Notes: generated from the letters alone by a model not told the origin. Positions 17,274-26,034 are shown, numbered from the stretch's first letter. The stretch is 64,000 nucleotides of DNA from Nocardia jejuensis NBRC 103114 (GCF_001613145.1 NZ_BDBU01000035.1:1-64000); one strand, 5' to 3'. A program made the numbers and translations.

Positions 17274-17810
17274 CTAGAAGAACCGGCGGATGGCGTAGAT
17301 GTCGAACTGCCCCAGCGGGGTCAGGCCGACGGGTACACCCCAGTCGAAGGCGTTGAGGACCTGCCCGGCGCCGGCGTAGATGCCCTCGTGCGAGCCGTCG
17401 CTGTTCAGAATGAGCACATCACCGGGTTGCAGTGCGCCGTAGGGGACTTCCAGCCCGGCCTCCGCCTGCTGCCAGGTGGTGCGGGGCAGATCGATGCCGA
17501 CGCTGCGGAACGCCCACTGCACCAATCCGGAGCAGTCCCAGGCATCCGGTCCGGTGCCGCCCCATTTGTAGGGTTTCCCGGTCTGGGTGGCAGCCAGCGA
17601 CAGCGCGACCATGGCACGCGGACTGGCGAGCGGGAGTTGGGCCGAGCCGCTGGCACTGCCGGAGGCGGAACCGCTGGCACTGCCGGACGCGGAGCCCGAG
17701 GCAGAGCCGGAATCGGCGTTGGCAGGATTTGCCATCAGTGTGCTGATCGAGATCAAAGCCGCCGATGTCGCGATGGTCGACGTGAACAGACGTTGCAGGC
17801 TTCGCTTCAT
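17274..17810 (-). CDS. Secreted NlpC/P60 peptidase with SGSA repeats
   Basis: The 178-residue product is a small peptidoglycan endopeptidase of the NlpC/P60 family. A signal peptide (1-32) is followed by six perfect SGSA units (34-57), a flexible linker, and the catalytic domain. C93 in AWDCSGLVQW is the nucleophile, H141 in SHEGIYAG the base, and N154 in QVLNAF a candidate third residue. It would cut stem peptides (D-Glu to meso-DAP in related enzymes). The protein lacks the coiled-coil of RipA-type enzymes and is minimal in length. Ends convergently 22 bp from ohr. A palindrome lies in its promoter region. Confidence 0.88.
   Translation of the reverse strand: MKRSLQRLFTSTIATSAALISISTLMANPANADSGSASGSASGSASGSASGSASGSAQLPLASPRAMVALSLAATQTGKPYKWGGTGPDAWDCSGLVQWAFRSVGIDLPRTTWQQAEAGLEVPYGALQPGDVLILNSDGSHEGIYAGAGQVLNAFDWGVPVGLTPLGQFDIYAIRRFF
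17640..17711 (-). repeat. 12-bp repeat encoding (SGSA)x6
   Basis: Six in-frame 12-bp units encode the linker of the NlpC/P60 gene. Codon choice varies a little between units, mainly at the glycine and serine third positions, so the array is not entirely recent. Confidence 0.8.
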
Positions 17811-17879
17811 GTCCTTGCCCCTCGGATCTTTGACGCCGTGGAACTGGAAATACAGCTAGGAAGTGCAGTCGTGTGATTG

Positions 17880-17896
17880 AACTCGACTCTCGAGTT
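17880..17896. promoter_or_regulatory. Palindrome upstream of the NlpC/P60 gene
   Basis: AACTCGA and TCGAGTT flank a CTC centre in an unusually AT-rich stretch (17871-17925) about 70-85 bp upstream of the minus-strand start. It may be a regulator site; the regulator is unknown. The rest of 17811-18040 has no gene I can support. Confidence 0.35.
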
Positions 17897-18040
17897 ATAT
17901 GTTAACTACTCAGTAGCTGTTCTATCTCATCTGCAACACCCGCCACAAGATGGACAGCGGGGGTGTGTCGAGAGATCCAGGTCACTCGGGCGCGGCTGGG
18001 CAGGCAGGCACACAACTCGGCCGGTCGGGCACAAACACAG

Positions 18041-18073
18041 CGAGGGGCGGGACCGTTTCGGTCCCGCCCCTCG
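18041..18073 (-). terminator. ileS terminator
   Basis: CGAGGGGCGGGACC (18041-18054) and GGTCCCGCCCCTCG (18060-18073) form a perfect 14-bp stem around a 5-base loop, about 34 bp after the ileS stop. On the minus strand it is followed by CTGTGTTTGTG, a moderately U-rich run. Confidence 0.75.
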
Positions 18074-18106
18074 CCGCTTGCTCAGGCCGACTCGGGTCAG
18101 CTCGGC

Positions 18107-21100
18107 TCACGCCTTGGCGACCGCCGCCTTCACGCCGCCGACGATCTCGGCCGCCGCCGCGCCCGCCTCACCGAAAGTGAGTGCGGTGGCGAGGATTTCA
18201 CCGGCGATCAGGTCGCGATGGGTGTCGGCCCACGGCTGCTGCGCCGCGGGCACCTCGAGGATCACCGAGATCCGGTCCGAGACCTCGAGACCCAGGGACT
18301 TACGGGTCTCCTGCAGGTCGCGGATCAGGTCGCGGGCCCACCCCTCGGCCTCCAATTCCTCGGTGACCTGCGAGTTCAGCACCACCAGGCCGGCATTGCC
18401 GGGCAGGGCGGCGGTGGAGTCGGGCTCCGCGGCGACCAGACGCTGGGTGTACTCCTCGGGCAGCAGCGCGATACCGGCGGCGGTGACCGTGCCGTCGGCG
18501 GACTCGCTCCACTCCCCCGCCTTGACGGCCTTGATCACCGTCTGGACCTGCTTGCCCAGGCGCGGACCGGCGGCCCGCGCGTTCACGACCAGCTCGAAGC
18601 GGCCGTGCGAGGCGACGTCGGTGGTCAGATCGACCTTCTTGACGTTGACCTCGTCCGCGATCAGGTCGGCGAACGCGGCGAGGCGCTCGGCGTCCGACGC
18701 GGCCACGGTGACCTCCGAGAGCGGCAGGCGCACCCGCAGGTTCTGGGCCTTGCGCAGGCTCAGCACCGTCGAGCAGACCGTGCGCACCTCGTCCATGGAC
18801 GAGACCAGTTCCGGATCGGCGGGCAGGTCGCTCGCGGCCGGCCAGTCGGTCAGGTGCACCGAGCGCTCGCCGGTCAGGCCACGCCAGATCACCTCGGTCA
18901 TGAGCGGCAGCAGCGGGGCCGCGAGCCGGGTCGTCACCTCGAGCACGGTGTGCAGGGTGTCGATGGCGTCGCGATCCTCCTCCCAGAAGCGCGAACGCGA
19001 CCGGCGCACATACCAATTGGTGAGCGCGTCGGCGAAGGAGCGCAATTCCTCACAGGCGGTGGCGATGTCGAAGACCTCGAGCGCCTCGGTCATGACATCG
19101 CGGGTCGCCGCCAGCTTGGCCAGGATGTAGCGATCCAGCACGTTCTGCGAATCGGTGCGCCACGTCCCCGGCCGGGATGCGTACAGCTGCAGGAAGGTCC
19201 ACGCGTTCCACAGCGGTCGCAGCGCGTGGCTGACACCCTCGCGGATGCCGCGCTCGGTGACGATCAGGTTGCCGCCGCGCAGCACCGGGGACGCCATCAG
19301 GAACCAGCGCATCGCGTCCGAGCCGTCACGATCGAAGACCTCGTTGACGTTCGGGTAGTTGCCCTTGGACTTGGACATCTTCATGCCGTCGTCGCCGAGC
19401 ACGATGCCGTGTGCCACAACGGACTTGAACGCCGGGCGGTCGAACAGCGCCGTGGAGAGCACGTGCAGGTTGTAGAACCAGCCCTTGGTCTGGCCGTTGT
19501 ACTCGACGATGAAATCGCCGGGGCTGTGCGGTGCTTTGTCCGCGGTGCCCTCGAACCACTCCTTGTTCTCGAAGGGGTAGTGCACCTGGGCGTACGGCAT
19601 CGAGCCGGACTCGAACCAGCAGTCCAGCACCTCGGGGGTGCGGCGCATCATCGACTTGCCGGTCGGGTCATCGGGATTCGGGCGCACCAGCTCGTCGATG
19701 CGCGGGCGGTGCAGGTCGTCCGGGCGCACGCCGAAGTCACGTTCGAGGGCGTCGAGCGAGCCGTAGACGTCCACGCGCGGGTACTCGGGGTTGTCCGAGA
19801 TCCACACCGGGATGGGCGCACCCCAGTAGCGGTTGCGGCTGATGTTCCAGTCGCGGGCGTTCTCGAGCCACTTGCCGAACTGGCCGTCGCGCAGGTGTTC
19901 CGGAGTCCAGTCGATCTCCTTGTTGAGCTCGAGCGCGCGATCGCGGAACTTGGTGACCGCCACGAACCAGGACGGCACCGCCATGTAGATCAGCGGCTGG
20001 CCCGAACGCCAGCTGTGCGGGTAGGAGTGCTCGATCGTCTCGTGCCGCAGCAGCTTTCCGGCCTGCTTGAGGTCCTTGATGATGACCGGGTTGGCGTCGA
20101 AGACCATCAGGCCCTCGTAGGTCGGCACCATCGAGGTGAACTTGCCGCCCGGATCCAGCGGCTGGACGATCTCGATGCCGGCGGCGGTCGCGACATCCAT
20201 GTCCTCCTCACCGAACGCGGGCGCGAGATGCACGATGCCGGTACCGGAGTCGGTGGTCACGTAGTCGGCGTTCAGCACGCGGTGCGCGTTCGGGTGGCCG
20301 AGGAAGAAGTCGAACGGCGGTCGGTAGCGCAGGTCGACCAGCGCCGCGCCCGAATGCTCGGACAGCACCTGCGGCTCCTCGCCGAGTTCCCGCGCGTAGT
20401 GCGAGACCCGTTCCGCGGCAAGCAGGTACCGCTTGTCGTCCTTGCCCAGCACGTGCACGTAGGTGACGTCCGGGTGCACCGCGATCGCCAGGTTGGACGG
20501 CAGGGTCCAGGGCGTGGTGGTCCAGATCAGCGCGTTCGCGCCGTCGAGCGCGGCCAGCGGGTGCTCCGAGGGGACCTGCAGCAGCATGTCGACGGTGACC
20601 GCGGGGTCCTGGCGCATCCGGTAGGCATCGTCCAGGCGCGCCTCCTGATTCGACAGCGGGGTCTGCTCGTACCAGCTGTAGGGCAAGACCCGAAAACCTT
20701 GGTAGATCAAACCTTTGTCGTACAGCGACTTGAACGCCCACATGACCGACTCCATGAAGTCGATGTCGAGGGTTTTGTAGTCGTTGTCGAAGTCGACCCA
20801 TCGTGCTTGACGAGTCACGTACTCGCGCCACTCATGGGTATACCGGAGCACCGAGGATTTGCACGCGGCATTGAATTCCGCCAGACCCATGGCATCGATC
20901 TGTGATTTGTCCGTGATACCCAGCTGCTTCTCGGCTTCGATTTCCGCGGGCAGCCCGTGAGTATCCCAGCCGAATCGCCGTTCGACCTTCTTCCCGCGCA
21001 TCGTCTGAAATCGTGGGATCAAATCTTTGACGTATCCGGTCAGCAGATGGCCGTAGTGCGGCAACCCGTTGGCGAAGGGAGGACCGTCGTAGAAGACGAA

Positions 21101-21256
21101 TTCCGGTGCATCGGAACGGTTCTCGATGCTCGCACGGAAGGTGTCGTCGGCGGCCCAGTAGTCGAGAACTCGCGTCTCCAGCTCCGGGAAGGACACCGGA
21201 CCGCTGGTCACGCCGAGTTCGACGCGGGGATAGGCGTTCTTGTCGTCGGCTGCCAT
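18107..21256 (-). CDS. ileS: Isoleucyl-tRNA synthetase (long, eukaryote-like form)
   Basis: The 1049-residue class I synthetase charges tRNA-Ile. HYGH (67-70, the HIGH motif) and KMSKSKGN (near residue 625) form the catalytic site; the CP1 editing domain lies between them, including WTTTPWTLPSN and GTGIVHLAPAFGEED. The C-terminal 400 residues hold the anticodon-binding domain and an extension without the zinc-binding tail of the E. coli type. Length and layout place it in the IleRS type 2 group, like the M. tuberculosis enzyme, whose members tend to tolerate mupirocin. ATG 21256 follows a GAGGAG site that the T-box leader can mask. Confidence 0.97.
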   Translation of the reverse strand: MAADDKNAYPRVELGVTSGPVSFPELETRVLDYWAADDTFRASIENRSDAPEFVFYDGPPFANGLPHYGHLLTGYVKDLIPRFQTMRGKKVERRFGWDTHGLPAEIEAEKQLGITDKSQIDAMGLAEFNAACKSSVLRYTHEWREYVTRQARWVDFDNDYKTLDIDFMESVMWAFKSLYDKGLIYQGFRVLPYSWYEQTPLSNQEARLDDAYRMRQDPAVTVDMLLQVPSEHPLAALDGANALIWTTTPWTLPSNLAIAVHPDVTYVHVLGKDDKRYLLAAERVSHYARELGEEPQVLSEHSGAALVDLRYRPPFDFFLGHPNAHRVLNADYVTTDSGTGIVHLAPAFGEEDMDVATAAGIEIVQPLDPGGKFTSMVPTYEGLMVFDANPVIIKDLKQAGKLLRHETIEHSYPHSWRSGQPLIYMAVPSWFVAVTKFRDRALELNKEIDWTPEHLRDGQFGKWLENARDWNISRNRYWGAPIPVWISDNPEYPRVDVYGSLDALERDFGVRPDDLHRPRIDELVRPNPDDPTGKSMMRRTPEVLDCWFESGSMPYAQVHYPFENKEWFEGTADKAPHSPGDFIVEYNGQTKGWFYNLHVLSTALFDRPAFKSVVAHGIVLGDDGMKMSKSKGNYPNVNEVFDRDGSDAMRWFLMASPVLRGGNLIVTERGIREGVSHALRPLWNAWTFLQLYASRPGTWRTDSQNVLDRYILAKLAATRDVMTEALEVFDIATACEELRSFADALTNWYVRRSRSRFWEEDRDAIDTLHTVLEVTTRLAAPLLPLMTEVIWRGLTGERSVHLTDWPAASDLPADPELVSSMDEVRTVCSTVLSLRKAQNLRVRLPLSEVTVAASDAERLAAFADLIADEVNVKKVDLTTDVASHGRFELVVNARAAGPRLGKQVQTVIKAVKAGEWSESADGTVTAAGIALLPEEYTQRLVAAEPDSTAALPGNAGLVVLNSQVTEELEAEGWARDLIRDLQETRKSLGLEVSDRISVILEVPAAQQPWADTHRDLIAGEILATALTFGEAGAAAAEIVGGVKAAVAKA

Positions 21257-21481
21257 GGCCGGTTCGTCTCCTCGTGCCGAAGTAGGCACGGGGACGATGA
21301 CGGCGCTCGTGCGCCGAAACCGCGGTACCACCCCGCTTGCCCGGCTGCGCTGTGTGAATACGCGGGCCGAGCCTCTCGTTGTGAGCTGTGACGGGCTCCA
21401 CCGTTCGGTTCTACTGGGCGGTGGCTCGACGAGCACGCGCTGTTCTTCCGAAAGCTCCCCGGTGATGGCCGGATCGACGCC
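21257..21481 (-). promoter_or_regulatory. T-box riboswitch leader of ileS
   Basis: On the minus strand GCGGGGTGGTACCGCGG (21336-21320) contains the conserved T-box sequence that binds the tRNA acceptor end. Upstream, a short stem I carries ATC (21466-21464), an isoleucine specifier, followed by ACCGGGGAGC and TTCGGAAGAAC, the block conserved in actinobacterial ileS leaders. Near the gene, a hairpin (21265-21296) buries AGGAG, the ileS ribosome site. This fits the translational T-box type: uncharged tRNA-Ile frees the ribosome site. The arrangement agrees with the ultrashort stem I ileS T-boxes described for Mycobacterium and Nocardia. Confidence 0.95.
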
Positions 21482-21578
21482 GTGATGCTGATGTGTGGTT
21501 GCTGGTGTGTTTTCGATTCTAACCGCGCGGTCCAGGGGATATTCCCTGGACCCCGACTACCCCCGCCGCTCAGCACCG

Positions 21579-21788
21579 CTAGTGCTTGGCGTGCCGCCCA
21601 CCCAGATGGGATTGCTGTGTCTCGCTGTCATCGTCCTGCCGGAGCGACAACGCACTGACGAGGAGCAACACCGCGCCTGCGACGCACACGATGATGCAAC
21701 CCCACGCCCAGATCACCGAACCGGTGGTCAGTGCTGTCACCAGCAGGCCGAAGCCGACTGCCGCGAGTACGAGCGTTACCACGAGCAT
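21579..21788 (-). CDS. Small two-helix membrane protein
   Basis: The 69-residue product has two hydrophobic helices (about 2-21 and 27-48) and a polar tail rich in D, Q, S and H (RQDDDSETQQSHLGGRHAKH). ATG 21788 is chosen over the in-frame GTG codons just upstream because GGGAG lies 8 bases before it. It sits between wag31 and the ileS leader on the same strand, 100 bp after wag31, where a small membrane protein could work with the division machinery. No known family was recognised. Coding is supported by the start signal, membrane pattern and codon use, but the gene is short. Confidence 0.6.
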   Translation of the reverse strand: MLVVTLVLAAVGFGLLVTALTTGSVIWAWGCIIVCVAGAVLLLVSALSLRQDDDSETQQSHLGGRHAKH

Positions 21789-21890
21789 GAGCACCACTCC
21801 CTCGTGCCGAGTGAACGGTGGCGGTGCTGCGCCGTGCTCCCGGAGGTCTCATTCCCGGGCAACGCAGCCCCAGGGGCCGTAGTAACGAGT

Positions 21891-22715
21891 TTACTTGCCG
21901 CCCTTGAGAAGTGCGCCGTTGCCCTGGGCACCCTCGCCGAACTCGCCGCCATCGACGGGGACCGCGGAACCACGGTTCTCCAGCTCCTCCAGCTGCGATT
22001 CCAGGTAGGACTTGAGCCGGACGCGGTATTCGCGCTCGAACGTCTTGAGCTGCTCGATCCGGCTCTCCAGCACACTGCGCTGCTGGGTGATGGTGGCCAT
22101 GATCTCGGTGTGCTTGCGCTCGGCGTCCGCCTGCAGGGCGTCGGCCTTCTCCTTGGCCTGGCGCAGCTGCGAATCCGAACGGTTCTGCGCGTCCGACAGC
22201 ATGGCTTCGGCCTTCTGGCGGGAATCGGCGATCATCGCTTCGGAACGCGTCCGCGCGTCGCCGACCAGTCGCTCCGAGTTGGCTCTAGCATTGGCCAGCA
22301 GCTGCTCGGCTTCGGTCTTGGCATCGGAGGTGAGGCGGTCCGCCATCTCCTGCGCGAGCGAGAGCACCTTGGCGGCCTGCAGATTCGCATCCGCGCTGGG
22401 AGCCTCGGCCTTGACGGGGGCGACCGGGACGGGAGCGGGCATCGGGGCCGGCGCGGGCGGAGCCGCCTTGACGGGCTCCGGCATCGGCGGCGCCTTCACG
22501 GCCTGGACCGGACCACGGTTCTTCTTGGCGTCGGCCAGTTCCGCGTCCAGCTCGGCAACACGCTGGCGAAGATCGGCGTTCTCTTCGATGAGGCGGGAGA
22601 GCTCCTGCTCGACCAGATCGAGGAAGGCGTCGACTTCGTCCTCGTTGTAGCCGCGTTTCCCGATCGGTGGTTTGCTGAACGCGACGTTGTGCACATCGGC
22701 TGGGGTCAGCGGCAT
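21891..22715 (-). CDS. wag31: DivIVA/Wag31 polar growth protein
   Basis: The 274-residue product starts with the DivIVA lipid-binding domain (PLTPADVHNVAFSKPPIGKRGYNEDEVDAFLDLVEQEL), continues in a coiled coil to about residue 68, then a Pro/Ala-rich linker with VP and AP pairs (about 70-108), and a long second coiled coil rich in A, E, R and Q (about 115-250). In actinobacteria Wag31 marks the cell poles and recruits the elongation machinery. The linker is where the PknA/PknB-type phosphorylation site lies in M. tuberculosis; no residue was assigned here. It ends the conserved sepF-yggT-wag31 run of the dcw cluster. Confidence 0.96.
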   Translation of the reverse strand: MPLTPADVHNVAFSKPPIGKRGYNEDEVDAFLDLVEQELSRLIEENADLRQRVAELDAELADAKKNRGPVQAVKAPPMPEPVKAAPPAPAPMPAPVPVAPVKAEAPSADANLQAAKVLSLAQEMADRLTSDAKTEAEQLLANARANSERLVGDARTRSEAMIADSRQKAEAMLSDAQNRSDSQLRQAKEKADALQADAERKHTEIMATITQQRSVLESRIEQLKTFEREYRVRLKSYLESQLEELENRGSAVPVDGGEFGEGAQGNGALLKGGK

Positions 22716-22787
22716 GGAACGATCCCTTCACGCTTCGTATGGAGATCTAGCGGTAGATCTGGGCGAGCTTTCTTTCAGCCCATTCTG

Positions 22788-23099
22788 TCACACCTGAGCT
22801 ACCTGTTGCCCGAGCGAGCCCGTGATCGTCATGAGGATGAACACGATAAACAGCAGCACCATAATCGACAGATCGAGTCGAATTCCCCCAAGATTCACGG
22901 GGGGTATCAAACGCCTCAGAAGTTTCACCGGCGGGTCGGTGATCGTGAAGACGAGCTCCAGGACGATCACGACGAAGCCGGTGGGACGCCAGTCACGCGC
23001 GAAGCTGCGGATGAACTCGACGATGACGCGGCTGATCAGCAGCAGCCAGAAGAGGAACAGCAGTAGGTTCAACACCTGGAACAAGGCCACGTCGTTCAC
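22788..23099 (-). CDS. YggT-family membrane protein
   Basis: The 103-residue product has two or more hydrophobic segments (about 6-27, 40-55, 75-98) with the YggT pattern: VLNLLLFLFWLLLISRVIVEFIR and DPPVKLLRRLIPPV, followed by LDLSIMVLLFIVFIL. The family is found next to sepF and divIVA in Gram-positive bacteria and is linked to division and osmotic tolerance, without a biochemical function. It corresponds by position to Rv2146c. It lies between sepF and wag31, with a 207-bp gap to sepF that may carry its own promoter. Confidence 0.93.
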   Translation of the reverse strand: MNDVALFQVLNLLLFLFWLLLISRVIVEFIRSFARDWRPTGFVVIVLELVFTITDPPVKLLRRLIPPVNLGGIRLDLSIMVLLFIVFILMTITGSLGQQVAQV

Positions 23100-23306
23100 T
23101 CTGCCTCAGATTCGATGGCTTGCAAAATGTGTGGTGCCGCCGGTGGTACCCGATCTTGCAAGACGCCCCCTGCCGGAAGCCGCACACGACCCCATCCGCG
23201 TGCTCCGGGGCCGGTTCGGCCCGCTCGAGCGGGATGGGCGCAGCGACCGGCGCAACCCCCGTTGCAGGCCGCGGAACAGTCTGCGGCCCTTTACATCCGA
23301 TGCTCG

Positions 23307-24119
23307 TTACTTCTGGTTGTAGAAGCCGTTCTCGGCCAGGCGGCGGCGCTCGTCGGCTGATACGTCGACATCGGCCGGCGAGAGCAGGAACACCTTCGTC
23401 GCGACCTTGTCGAACGAACCACGCAGCGCGAACGCGAGTCCCGCGGCGAAGTCGACGAGGCGGCGCGCGTCGGCGTTGCTCATCTCGACCAGATCCATGA
23501 TCACCGGGGTGCCGTCGCGGAAGCGTTCTCCGATGATGGCGGCCTCGGCATAGGTGCGCGGACGCAGTGTCGTGATCTTGGACAAGGTGCCTCCGTCCTC
23601 GAAGATCTGCGAACGGCGAGGGACCGGAGGTTCGACCCGGCGCTCCTCCATACGCAGCTCTTCCATGCGACGCTCGGCCTCGGTGTCCACCGCGAGCGCG
23701 CCACGCGTGGTGCCGCGGACCATGGAGCCACCGCCGACACCGCCGCCGGGCATGGTCCGGGTGCGGCTCGAGGGTGCGGTCTCGATGCGGGTGGGCCGAC
23801 GCGGCGCCTCGTAGCGGTCGCGCTCGCGCTCCCGCTCGTCGGCGTACTCGTCCACGTAGTCATCGCGGCGCGCGGTGCCGTAGGCGGGCTTGTACGGGGC
23901 CTTGTACGCCGGTTCGCCGTAGGCCGGCTCATCGTCGTACCGCTCGTCGCCGTAGCGATCGCCGCGGTCGTACTCGCGCTCCGGGTAGGGCCGAGGGCGT
24001 CGCTGGGCACGTTCGTCGACAGCACTCCGGGTAGCCCCGCGGTCGTCGACGTAGTCGTCTTCGTAATCCTCGAGCGGAACCATCCCGAAGTACGCCTTGA
24101 ACTTGTGCAGCGTGCTCAT
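23307..24119 (-). CDS. sepF: Cell division protein SepF
   Basis: SepF anchors FtsZ to the membrane and is the main FtsA substitute in actinobacteria. The 270-residue product begins with an amphipathic membrane-binding helix (MSTLHKFKAYFGMVP), followed by a long, charged, tyrosine-, arginine- and aspartate-rich linker (about 20-170), and ends in the conserved SepF domain (ITTLRPRTYAEAAIIGERFRDGTPVIMDL to the end), which binds the FtsZ tail. The linker is longer than usual and has short DDYV/YDDEPAYGEPAY near-repeats. ATG 24119 has GAAGG 8 bases upstream. Confidence 0.96.
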   Translation of the reverse strand: MSTLHKFKAYFGMVPLEDYEDDYVDDRGATRSAVDERAQRRPRPYPEREYDRGDRYGDERYDDEPAYGEPAYKAPYKPAYGTARRDDYVDEYADERERERDRYEAPRRPTRIETAPSSRTRTMPGGGVGGGSMVRGTTRGALAVDTEAERRMEELRMEERRVEPPVPRRSQIFEDGGTLSKITTLRPRTYAEAAIIGERFRDGTPVIMDLVEMSNADARRLVDFAAGLAFALRGSFDKVATKVFLLSPADVDVSADERRRLAENGFYNQK

Positions 24120-24224
24120 CTGGTCGACCTTCCTTCGGCCCCGGTTGGCCTGGGGTGTTGTCCTGCTCAGTTCCTCGTCCGCCACCAAGCATATGTTTCA
24201 TATGTGACTGATGAGGTTTCTTTG

Positions 24225-24998
24225 CTACGCCGAGGTTATCGGTCGAGCGCCCATCAAAGCGGTTCCGACACGCACGCATGTCGATCCGTGGCGAACTGCG
24301 GCCTCCAAGTCGCCCGACATACCCGCGGACAGCTCTCTGGCCTTGGGATGTTCCGATAAAAGAGAGGAATGGATCCGGGCGAGCCGCGCGAACGCAATGT
24401 CCGGTTCCACGTCCATCGGCGGGATCGCCATCAGGCCCGCCAACTGCAACGATTCGGACTTTTCGACCTGTTCCGCGAGGGCGAGAAGTGACTCGTCACC
24501 CACCCCTCCGCGAGTCGGATCCTCGTCCAGACTCACTTGGATAAGGACCCGCAGCGGCGTCTCGCGGTCACCGGAGTCCAATGCCGCGCGGACCCCGGAG
24601 TCCAATGCGGTGGCCAGCCGTTCGCTGTCCACCGAATAGACCGTGTTTGCCCAGGTGGCAACGGATTTCGCCTTGTTTCGCTGGAGCCGGCCGATAAACT
24701 CCCAGCGCACTCGAGACAGATGTCCCAGTTGAGCCACTTTGCCCGCGGCCTCCTGTTCACGCGATTCGCCGAACTCACGACAGCCCAGCTCATAGAGGAT
24801 CTCGATATCCGAAGCCGGGTGGAACTTGGTGACGGGCAGCAGCCGGACCGACCCCGGCGCGCGGTCGGCAGCGCGACACGCTGCGTCGATACGTTCGGTC
24901 AGCGCGGTCAGGGCCGCGGTGAGCTGCGCGGTGCGCTCCTGCGATCGGGTGACCTGCGCCGCATCGGAACGGCTTGTGGCGGCAGAACTTTCGGTCAT
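24225..24998 (-). CDS. YggS-family pyridoxal phosphate homeostasis protein
   Basis: The 257-residue product is a PLP-binding alanine-racemase-fold monomer (COG0325). The family lysine is in LLPVTKFHP near residue 57, which forms the Schiff base with PLP. FGESREQEA, WEFIGRLQRNKAK and GLMAIPP are typical blocks, and SGDLEAAVRHGSTCVRVGTALMG ends the fold. It keeps free PLP and amino acid pools in balance and has no known turnover reaction. ATG 24998 overlaps the stop of the upstream pgeF-like gene as ATGA. It matches Rv2148c in the same place of the M. tuberculosis cluster. Confidence 0.93.
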   Translation of the reverse strand: MTESSAATSRSDAAQVTRSQERTAQLTAALTALTERIDAACRAADRAPGSVRLLPVTKFHPASDIEILYELGCREFGESREQEAAGKVAQLGHLSRVRWEFIGRLQRNKAKSVATWANTVYSVDSERLATALDSGVRAALDSGDRETPLRVLIQVSLDEDPTRGGVGDESLLALAEQVEKSESLQLAGLMAIPPMDVEPDIAFARLARIHSSLLSEHPKARELSAGMSGDLEAAVRHGSTCVRVGTALMGARPITSA

Positions 24999-25735
24999 TC
25001 TGCGATCCCCTCGGATGACATCCAAATCACACCGGCGAGTCTGCCGGTCGGCGCGCCACGGCGGTGGCTGAACAGGGATTTGTCCTCGATGGTGCAGCGC
25101 GGGTCCATCGCGACGGCCGGGACGCCGGCCGCCTCGAGCTGTCTGCGGATGCCCGCGCGCAGATCCAGGCCCGGGGTGCCCCGGACGGTGGTGGTCGCGC
25201 TGCCCGGCAGATGCGCCTCGACATCGGCGCGCATGGCGGCGGGCACCTCGTACTGACGACCGCTGGCCGCCGGTCCCAGGAAGGCGCCGATCCGCTCGGG
25301 TCGCGCGCCGAGGGACGCCATGGCCTCGAGCACCTTCGGCACGATGCCGATGCGCGCGCCGATCCGGCCCGCGTGCACGGCCGCGATCACACCGGCCTCG
25401 TCGTCGGACAGCAGGATCGGCACGCAGTCCGCGCTCAGCACGACCAGGGCCAGATCGCGGCGCGTGGTGACCAGCGCATCGGTGGCGGGCACCGGCTCGG
25501 CGCGCGGGCCGTCCACGATCTCGACATTGCGGCCGTGGATCTGCTCCATCCAGACCAGATGGTCCGGCGCGAGGCCGATGTTCTCGGCGAGCCGAACACG
25601 ATTGCGGCGCACGGCCTCCGGATCGTCGCCGACGTGATCACCGAGGTTGAACGAGTCGTAGGGGGCCTGCGAGTAGCCGCCCGCGCGCGAGGTCACGACC
25701 CGTCTGGTCCGGAAGATCTGAGGCGCAGAAGTCAT
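24995..25735 (-). CDS. pgeF: Peptidoglycan-editing factor/laccase-domain protein (YfiH, PgeF)
   Basis: The 246-residue product is a DUF152/YfiH family multicopper-type fold. Metal-site residues are visible: IHGRNV (H), SADCVPILL (C) and AVHAGRIG (H), the three-residue zinc/copper site of the family. In E. coli the family protein prevents misincorporation of serine for alanine in the stem peptide; other members are reported as purine nucleosidases or polyphenol oxidases. Its position next to ftsZ matches Rv2149c and fits an envelope role. ATG 25735 is used; the longer reading starting MPSTLGD lacks support. It overlaps the next gene by four bases. Confidence 0.9.
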   Translation of the reverse strand: MTSAPQIFRTRRVVTSRAGGYSQAPYDSFNLGDHVGDDPEAVRRNRVRLAENIGLAPDHLVWMEQIHGRNVEIVDGPRAEPVPATDALVTTRRDLALVVLSADCVPILLSDDEAGVIAAVHAGRIGARIGIVPKVLEAMASLGARPERIGAFLGPAASGRQYEVPAAMRADVEAHLPGSATTTVRGTPGLDLRAGIRRQLEAAGVPAVAMDPRCTIEDKSLFSHRRGAPTGRLAGVIWMSSEGIAE

Positions 25736-25965
25736 ATCCCCGAGGGTACTGGGCAATACCTGGCAACCGCGGGGCTGGGCTGACGATGGTGAGCGGTGAT
25801 ATCGGCCGAAAACTGGGCGGCACAGCGCGTCTCACGGTCTGCGGGCGCGAGGTTTGTCACGTCACCACCCACCGGACATCACCACCGCACTGCCGACATC
25901 ACGTCACACCAACCAGCACCACCAGCACCGCATCAGACCAGTCAGCCAGCACCGGCCGACAAACA

Positions 25966-26008
25966 CAGCCCCGCCCGGCTCCCTGGGATCTGGGGCCGGG
26001 CGGGGCTG
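25966..26008 (-). terminator. Hairpin downstream of ftsZ
   Basis: CAGCCCCGCCCGGC (25966-25979) and GCCGGGCGGGGCTG (25995-26008) form a perfect 14-bp stem with a 15-base loop, 27 bp beyond the ftsZ stop. TGTTTG follows on the minus strand. The rest of 25736-26034 has ACC-rich filler (25860-25940) and no gene I can support, so pgeF probably has its own promoter there. Confidence 0.65.
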
Positions 26009-26034
26009 GTGTCGGTCGCCGGAACTACCGGCGG

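Noticed and set aside
17963..20905. A 980-codon open frame on the plus strand across ileS
   Set aside because: It is antisense to a clear IleRS gene, is rich in R, G, H and V with no motifs, and reflects the high third-base GC of the true frame.
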